From positions 132,243,905-132,307,904 of the forward strand of contig OW240914.1 in NCBI GenBank assembly GCA_933207985.1: DNA of 64,000 nucleotides, read 5' to 3'. The notes below the pieces were generated by a model, which was not told where the DNA came from, did no database searches, and saw nothing but the letters and a program-made list of their open reading frames with translations. Made by a program: the position numbers and the translations under genes. This document shows, in pieces, positions 57,250-64,000 of the stretch. The stretch's first letter is position 1. Each line of letters starts with the position of its first letter. Source of the DNA: Pelobates cultripes. Its lineage: Eukaryota > Chordata > Amphibia > Anura > Pelobatidae.

Positions 57250-57612
57250 TTTTATTATTATTATTATTATTATTATTTATAAAGCACCAACAAATTCCGC
57301 AGCACTGTTAATGGGTGAACTAACAGACATGTAATTGCAACCAGACAATTTGGACACACAGGAACAGAGGGTTTGAGGGCCCTGCTTAATGAGCTCACAT
57401 GCTAGAGGGAGTAGGGTATAGTGACACAAACGATAAGGGTAGAAAGGTGGGCTGCTAGACAACTATTCACTGAGGGATTAATGGGTGACTTTTATTATTT
57501 TTGGTTGACAGTTGAAGGAGAGGAATCAGGGTGTGAGGAGGGAAAACTGTTAACAGTTTAATGTATACACTTTCCTGAAGAAGTGAGTTTTCAATTTTTT
57601 TTTTTTTTTTGA
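57250..57612. repeat. dispersed repeat, SINE/LINE-tail-like, copy b with (TTA)n
   Basis: Starts with (TTA)n (57252-57277), then AAAGCACCAACAAATTCCGC, CAATGAGCTTACATGC-type and TGAAGAAGTGAGTTTTCAAT blocks, ending in a T-run. Inserted into the Tc1 element near its left end. Same family as 20765-20965. Confidence 0.65.
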
Positions 57613-57639
57613 AGGAATGGAGAATGACATTGCATTCTG

Positions 57640-58800
57640 AATACATAGACAATAATACATCTTGGTCTCCTCTTTTGCAGCAACAATATCTTTCACTCTT
57701 CTGTGAAGGCTTTCTACAAGATTTTGGAGTGTTTCTGTGAGAAATTTTGCCCATTCATCAGTAGAGCGTTTGTGAGTTCAGGAATTGATGTTGGATGTAG
57801 AAGGCCTGGCTCTCAATCTTTGTTCAAGTTCATCCCAAAGGTGTTCGATGGGGCTGAGGTCAGAGTTCTGTGCAGGCCAGTCAAGTTCTTCCACACCGAA
57901 CACATCTAACCATGTCTTTATGAACCTTGCTTTGTGCACTTGGGCACAGTCATGCTGCAATAGAAAAGGACATTCCCTAAGTGTGCCCACAAAGTTAAAA
58001 GTATAACATTGTCCAAAATGTCTTCACATGCTTGTCACTGGAAGTAAGGGGACTAGCCCAACCCCTGAGAAACAGCCCCATGCCATTATCCCTTCTCCAC
58101 CAAACTTTACAGTTGGTACAATGCAGCCAGGCAGGTAACTTTCCCTGGCATTTTTCAAACCAAGACGCACGCATCAGACTGCAAAACAAGGAAGCAAGAT
58201 TCATCACTCCACAGAACATGTTTCCACTGCTCCAGAGTCCATACCACCACACGAACCAATGCTTAATTTTTTCTTGATTTGAGGGTTGTATGCAGCTGCA
58301 GGGCCATGGAAACACAAATCCATTCCACCACACAGTTTTCATGCTGATATTAATGCCAGTGGATGTTTGGATCTCTTCAGCTATGGAATCAGCAGAGCAT
58401 TGGTGACTATTATGCACCATGAGCTTCAACACTTGGTGACCTCACTTTATGACGTTATTATTTTATTTTTGATATAGCTCCAGCAAATTCTGTAGTGCTG
58501 TACAATGGGTGGACTAACAGCCCCGTAATTGTAACCAGACAAATGGATGCACAGGAACAGAGAGGTTGAGGGCCCTGCTCAATGAGCTTACATGCTAGAG
58601 GATGCGATCTTCCACTTCATGGCCAAGTTGCTGCTGTTCCAAATTGCATCCATTTTCCAATAATACCACTTACAGCTGACCTTGGAATATCTAGTAAGGA
58701 TGAAATTTCCCCGAACGGACTTATTACAAATGTGGCATTCTATCACAGTACTACAATTGAATTCTTCAGAATGACCTTTTTTTCTCAAATGCAGACTAGG
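57640..58800 (-). pseudogene. Tc1 transposase remnant
   Basis: The C-terminal piece 57778-57990 reads QHDCAQVHKA (second catalytic aspartate strand) and DLSPIEHLWDELEQRLRARP (third acidic position). 57995-58432 holds the middle with frameshifts, and 58588-58788 the N-terminal DNA-binding side. Broken by several shifts and by a 155-bp repeat insertion (58450-58605). Inactive. Confidence 0.82.
58450..58605. repeat. dispersed repeat, SINE/LINE-tail-like, copy c
   Basis: ATTATTATTTTATTTTTGAT, AGCAAATTCTGTAGTGCTGT and ATGAGCTTACATGCTAGAGG blocks; 5' half of the family in copies a and b. Confidence 0.65.
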
Positions 58801-58890
58801 TGCTTGATTTTATACACTTGTGGCAATGGGTCTGATTGAAACACCTGAAGTCAATAATTAAGAGGTGCCTTTGTCCATTGTTCATATAAT

Positions 58891-61800
58891 GTCTTAGTCT
58901 CCCCAAGTCTCACCATGATACAATGTAGAAAGAAAGAAAGAGCTCCTTTTAAACTTTGTAGGAGTTAAATTTTTCTTTTAATACTACAAAGAAACAATGA
59001 ATGACAATGGCCTGAATTTTGAATTTTCAGGATGTCCTATGCTCATCAATGTGACAGTTTGGCCAAAGTCTGGTCATGAAAACCAATTCAGATGTTTGAA
59101 CACTCAGCTGTGGGATAGTTAACAATGTAGTAGCTAGTCTGTGCTTGCAACTCATCCACCAGATTATAATTCAATATAAATAAATAAATTGAATAAATTG
59201 AATAAATAAATAAACAAATACATAAAGTCTATGGGGCAACTGTTCACTGTAAGTAAAACTAGCAACTGCCAAGGTGTGATTATGAGATGGTTAGATGATC
59301 ACTCTAAGCACCATAACCACTAAAGAATGCAGTGCATTACCATCTTATTGGTTGAGAGTGTCGTTACTGGACTCAGTGAAAAGAGCTTCCAGTTGTTTAG
59401 AGTGGTGCAGACTCCGGTAAGAAGACACACCGTTACCAAATGGTTTTACTACTTACAATAGTGGGGAGCAAGGGCAGTTCTGGCAAAATAAGTACTTTAG
59501 GAGGTTGGAGTGTTCCTTTAATTTAAACTGCAGAATGAGAAATTTTAACTTTTTTAATTTCACTACAATTTGATATTTAGCAAATAAACAAATAAACCCT
59601 CTTGCATATTATAAGCAGAGCCTAGAAGACCCCATCTACTATTAAAACCTAAACTATGGTCAATGCAATGGGATGTATCCTCTAGACCAGATATTCAGAA
59701 GAACCTACTAGTGAAGTACAATTATTAGACCAAAATAAGTGAATATGAAATATTTTTCAATTCATTCATTTTTCCGCATTGGTTATTTTGGCCTAAAAAT
59801 TGATTCGGTTTGGTCAAGTGTCTACGTACAATTATGCAGGTAAATTAATAAATCCCATTACAGAGATGGGAATTAAGAAAAGGAAAAAACAAAGCACAAC
59901 AAAAAATTTCATTACAGGTGGACCTATGCTGTTTTGAACCCAGAATAGTGTAATTATTTAAGGTTATACTAGACATATTTTAGACCCAATTTAATACACT
60001 GCCAAGGCACTAACAAAGGGCCCATTCTTTAGACACAGGTACCTGACACAGGTATCCCCCCCCGTTCTCCCACACCTAGGGTACTGCGGGGGGTTTTAAA
60101 ATAAATAGTGGGAGGTAGAGAGTTTAATGTCCACCCTATTATTGTTGGAGCTAGTTAAGGGCTTGGGGATACATAGGCACCTTGGGGAGGGGGCATGGGC
60201 TATAACTTGCGAGTGGATAATTACATGCCCAACCACCTATGACATTAAATGCCTCAACCTGAGCATGCCCACCTCCCTATTAAATAAGTTAGATATGCTT
60301 TCAGATCAGTTACTCTGTCCTTTCATTTAAATTTTACTTTGAATTAACTATGAATTCTCACTTTAGTGAATAATCACATAACAGACTGAAAAACAACTTA
60401 CTATTTTTCATCCACTGTGCTGAATGCCACAGTTTCACTTCAAAATGTCATAGACTATCAATATTTTACTCTATTTCCCACATTTATTCCCTTTCATTCA
60501 GAATTTCACAGAAAATAGGTAGAGGCCTGGGTTTCCAGTGTTTCCAGAGAAAACAAGCAAATAAATAAAATAATGGTACTGCTTACCCTCACACTGTGAC
60601 CTCTACAGTGGATACAATAAACACAACAGAATAAAGAAGGGAAGCGCAAACAACATGTTTGTGCACAAAGTGCTATTTACTTGAATATCAGGAAACATTT
60701 GTTAATTTGTTCTTAACTTAAATATATGTTAGCACTTTGTGCACATATATATTTTTTGTTTCCCTCCTGTCATCCAGATATTCAGTTGTCAGCTCGCCAT
60801 AACTCATTGAATAGCATTTAATGTATTTTAAATATAAGAAAAATTGAGATTTTGATTTAAAATACATAGTCTAATGTGAATTTTAAAACTATGGAAGGTG
60901 GGAAGTTGAGGATTTTCTTTTGAAATGTGGTTTACAATTTTGAATAAAACACAATCTCAAACTCTAAGCCGGTTTTACAACACAAACATAATGGCATAGA
61001 TGTTCATTCAAATACTCTGTAGCAGAGATGTGATCTCACTAGATGATGTTGGATTACAACTCCCAGGACTACTTTCTAGCTCTGACAGGCAAATAAAAAG
61101 TTGTGTGTATCACGTCTTATTGAGAAATTACAATATCACACTAAGAAAAAAAAAGTTCTATTACTACTCTCAAATGAGGAAACATATTTATATAAAATAA
61201 TGGATCATATATATATATATATATATATATATTAGACAAAATAGTCTTCCCGAGTAAGTTTGGAAAATAAAACCAATACAAGCAGAAAATTGTAAAATGT
61301 CTGAGTTTTTTTCTGTGAGCTGGGTTTTTAACATATTTAAAGGTATTATATATTAAATTGTCTGCATATTTCTTGTATCATCTTCATATATTTAATTTTT
61401 GAATCAACAGCCAAAAAGACTGAAGATTTAAGAATACAGAAGTCCATGCATTACCTGTCAAAGGGGTAGCCAGAATAGATCATTAAACACATTCTGTAAT
61501 CAGTTGTTCCGGTATCTACTGTTAGTTGGTATCAGTGTGCACTATTTATTTTGTGAGAATCTCTAGGGGAGACAGGACTAATGAGGCACATGCTAATCTT
61601 TATTTACCTAGGTAAATATTTCCATCATTATAACATTTTTATTCTCAAGAGTTCCAATGGCTTTGGTAAAATGAGAAAATAATGATCCAATGTTATACTT
61701 ATCCTTCAGAATATCCATCATAGTAATTCACATTTACTTTATTTTAATTAGACATCTTTACAATACAATTGATTTTTGCTTATATAGATTAAATGCAATG

Positions 61801-62456
61801 TAAAAGATGGGATGTATTTACTTTGGGTAATTTAATTATAGGGCTGCCTTGCATTTGAATTAGGCCCCTTACTGGTGAAAATTTAGTATTTTATCTCATG
61901 TTAATAGATTAATCTTCGAAAGGTAAGTGTACTACGAGGGAATAGAGTGATCTCTACAGGAGTCAAACTATACAGACACTTTTCGTAGGGAACTTTTGTG
62001 ATTGTTTGAGACAAGTCATTCCTGTATGACCCAGAGTATGTACATCTAATATGGTAAATGTGAACAGTTGGAAATTACTATTTTTTTGTGACATTTCTTT
62101 ATAATTCAATATTTTTCACTATTTGAAATAAAAGTTATGATTTGTTACAAGACACTTTTTCCTTAACCTTTATTATGGCTAAACCCCAAGGTCTCTGTGG
62201 TGGACCACTTTTGAAGGATTATAATTAATACTTAGGAACCATATACAAAAGAGTTATAGTTGCAATGAGGGGATGTTACTCAGTACAGTTGAGGAAATAT
62301 TACTAAAGTGGCACACATGAGGTTGAAAAAAATGGTGAAAAAGTTGCTTCTCAAAAAAGCTCAAAATATATCATGTGAGAGTCCCCATGGTGTCCATATT
62401 TGCAAATGGTATGCATTTACAGAGTAATTTAAATGTGTAAGCTACTAAACAAAGAT
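58891..62456. other. unassigned AT-rich DNA with faint MITE scraps
   Basis: No gene. 59290-59527 starts GATCACTCTAAGCACC and ends TTGGAGTGTTCCTTTAA, resembling a TTAA-type MITE. 62375-62445 contains TTTGCAAATGGTATGC, a scrap of the module in the TTAA elements. 60040-60300 is a C/G-run-rich repeat-like block. Confidence 0.4.
61206..61233. repeat. (AT)n microsatellite
   Basis: About 14 AT units. Confidence 0.95.
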
Positions 62457-63340
62457 GGCAGCAGCAGCCAGTACCAGTCCGAGAGATGCAGAGGAGGGTC
62501 AGTCATCAACACTGATATCACCACTGTTACTTGTAGATGTAAACTTTTCACTCTCCACTGAAAAAGTGTTTGAAGAAACTGCCAAAGATTTGCAGTGTGA
62601 GGAGGCATTAGATTAAAGGACCACTATAGTGCCAGGAAAACATACTCGTGCCCCCACCCACAGGGTCCCCCTCCCGCCCGGCTCTGGGGAGAGGAAAGGG
62701 TTAAAACTGACCTTTTTTCCAGTACCGGGCAGGGAACTCTCTGTCTCCGATCCTCCTCCTCTCCTCCCTTTCGGCTGAATGCGCACGCGCGGCAAGAGCT
62801 GCGCCCGCATTCAGCTGGTCTCATAGGAAAGCATTTACAATGCTTCCTATGGACGTTTACGTGTTCTCACTGTGATTTTCACAGTGAGAATCACGCAAGC
62901 ACCTCTAGCGGCTGTCAATGAGACAGCCACTAGAGGAGTTGGAGGCTGGATTAACCCATTGATATACATAGCAGTTTCGCTGAAACTGCTATGTTTATAA
63001 AAAAAAGGGTTAATCCTAGAGGGACCTGGCACCCAGACCACTTCATTAAGCTGAAGTGGTCTGGGTGCCTAGAGTGGTCCTTTAAGATATAGAGAGAACA
63101 AAAGGAGAAGCAGTAGATGTATTTTGTGTTTATTCTCTCTCTCTAAAAATAAAAAGGAGGTGTGGTAGTAGTAGTAGTAGCAGCAGTGGTACTAGTAGTT
63201 TGGTAAATGCAGCAGTTACTGTCCCCTCAGCTGTCCCATAACCAACAGTGTCACACTCACTAGTAGCAATACTGCTGCAGGTAATAGTAGTACAACAGCA
63301 AGCACATTAATAAGAAGAAGTAGAGGAACTTCAATGTAGC
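62457..63340 (+). pseudogene. possible hAT transposase N-terminal fragment, interrupted
   Basis: A frame from ATG 62457 (MAAAASTSPRDAEEGQSS) runs to the MITE at 62613. Serine-rich codons (GTAGTAGTAG repeats, SSSSSSGTSSLVNAAV) continue after it. Composition resembles the Ser/Thr-rich start of the hAT transposase at 7228, but no BED finger follows because L1 sequence takes over near 63341. Tentative. Confidence 0.3.
62613..63085 (-). mobile_element. hairpin-chain MITE, copy C
   Basis: 473 bp with TTAA at both ends (62613-62616 and 63082-63085), reverse-oriented relative to copy A. The same order of hairpins is kept, including CATAGGAA-type and CTCACTGTGA-type stems. Its ends TTAAAGGACCACTATAGTGC and AGAGTGGTCCTTTAA match copy A. 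Confidence 0.9.
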
Positions 63341-64000
63341 AGATCTACAGCACGGAAAATGCTTGTTGCAAATGTCTGCCTTATTCCAAAACCAGGGAAA
63401 GACCACCTAGACCCAAGTCTTTAACCTGACCTTAAACTTATCACAAAAGCACTTGGAAACAGACTGGCCGATACCTGGAACCACTAGTCCATTCCAACCA
63501 AGTGGAGTTCATCCAAAACAGACAGCCAATAACACCATCTACCAACAGCGATGATTTCCCTTGACACCGAGAAGGTATTTGATTGCTTCTTATGGCTGTT
63601 TCTCTTTCAAGTTCTGCCACTTTTTGACTTCCCACTCAATTTCATTAACATTCTAAAGTCACTTTACACCGCACCAACAGGACATTTGCTACTTCCAAAC
63701 ATTGACGCCCCAATGTTTTCAATTGCCAATGGTACACACAAGGAATGACCACTACTTTTTGCAATATCACTCGAACTACTCTTACAGGCTACTCACCACA
63801 ATCAAAAGATCACAGGCTTACAGGTTTGAGACAATGAACATTGTTGCGGCATATGCCCATGATATCCTCCTTACCCTTACTAACCTGACACGATCCATCA
63901 CTGACACTCTAACTCTTATAGACACTTTCGCAGACCTCTAAGGTTATAAAATCAGACCAAATCTAAATCAGAACTTTTGCCATTGCATTTGAACCACTGC
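63341..64000 (+). pseudogene. L1 ORF2 reverse-transcriptase remnant, runs off the window
   Basis: Plus-strand, shifting frames: LIPKPGKD near 63390, LKLITKALGNRLAD near 63430-63470, SLDTEKVFDCFLW near 63557-63595 (first catalytic aspartate region), FSIANGTHKE near 63715-63748. A degraded AYAHDILLTLTN near 63846-63885 holds H in place of the first D of the YADD box. Stops and shifts make it inactive. It continues past base 64000. Confidence 0.8.

Larger units (their letters stand above)
57203..58890 (-). mobile_element. Tc1-like transposon with nested dispersed repeats
   Basis: The left end has ACTATTGGGGCACCTGACTA (57220-57239), a known Tc1 terminus. The transposase is on the minus strand at 57620-58800. 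The right side (58800-58890) retains TTGATTTTATACACTTGTGG, the usual subterminal sequence. Two copies of an unrelated dispersed repeat (57250-57612 and 58450-58605) are inserted. Confidence 0.75.

Overview
The window looks like nuclear DNA of an anuran amphibian. It has intact intronless class II olfactory receptor (OR) genes set in AT-rich DNA that is mostly transposable elements. The element mix is frog-like: Tc1/mariner, many hAT and TTAA-target non-autonomous transposons, Penelope-like (PLE), L1, L2/CR1-like and DIRS retrotransposons, and an endogenous retrovirus. I cannot name the species. All calls come from reading the sequence and remembered family features; no database search was run.

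The only genes that look functional are three OR genes, all on the minus strand, at 287-1228, 35514-36440 and 55499-56422. The first two are close paralogues (43 differences in 308 aligned residues by my gap-free count, about 86% identity). Their duplication includes roughly 650 bp of upstream DNA. The third is a more diverged member of the same group. This is a small tandem OR cluster whose spacers have filled with transposons.

Layout: 1951-4382 Tc1 element with three insertions; 4589-4749 hAT MITE; 4860-5400 PLE scrap; 6131-10131 broken hAT element with BED finger and transposase pieces; 11667-12072 Tc1 tail; 12073-20760 defective endogenous retrovirus (3' LTR, env, integrase, RNase H, RT and protease remnants, minus strand), carrying a 1.9 kb TTAA element and a hAT MITE; 21890-25262 PLE with a 1.07 kb hAT element inside; 25263-29427 L1 (minus) carrying a hairpin-chain MITE; 29812-31239 hAT element with a strand-switching minisatellite; 34628-35440 L2/CR1-like LINE end; 37757-40065 two Tc1 remnants; 40508-48058 a second TTAA element split by a 5.5 kb DIRS element; 49503-50843 and 53441-54560 hAT-type elements with CA-rich arrays; 57203-58890 Tc1 remnant; 62457-64000 hAT and L1 fragments running off the window.

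The most interesting points are not the genes. They are: a DIRS element whose inverted ends, internal complementary region and pre-insertion site can all be read within the window; an apparent 5' inversion at the PLE/L1 junction; hammerhead-ribozyme-like motifs near PLE-type sequence; a perfect 79-bp inverted repeat with an 8-nt loop; a 500-bp MITE built as a chain of hairpins; and splice-donor sequences recurring at matching places in several unrelated non-autonomous transposons.
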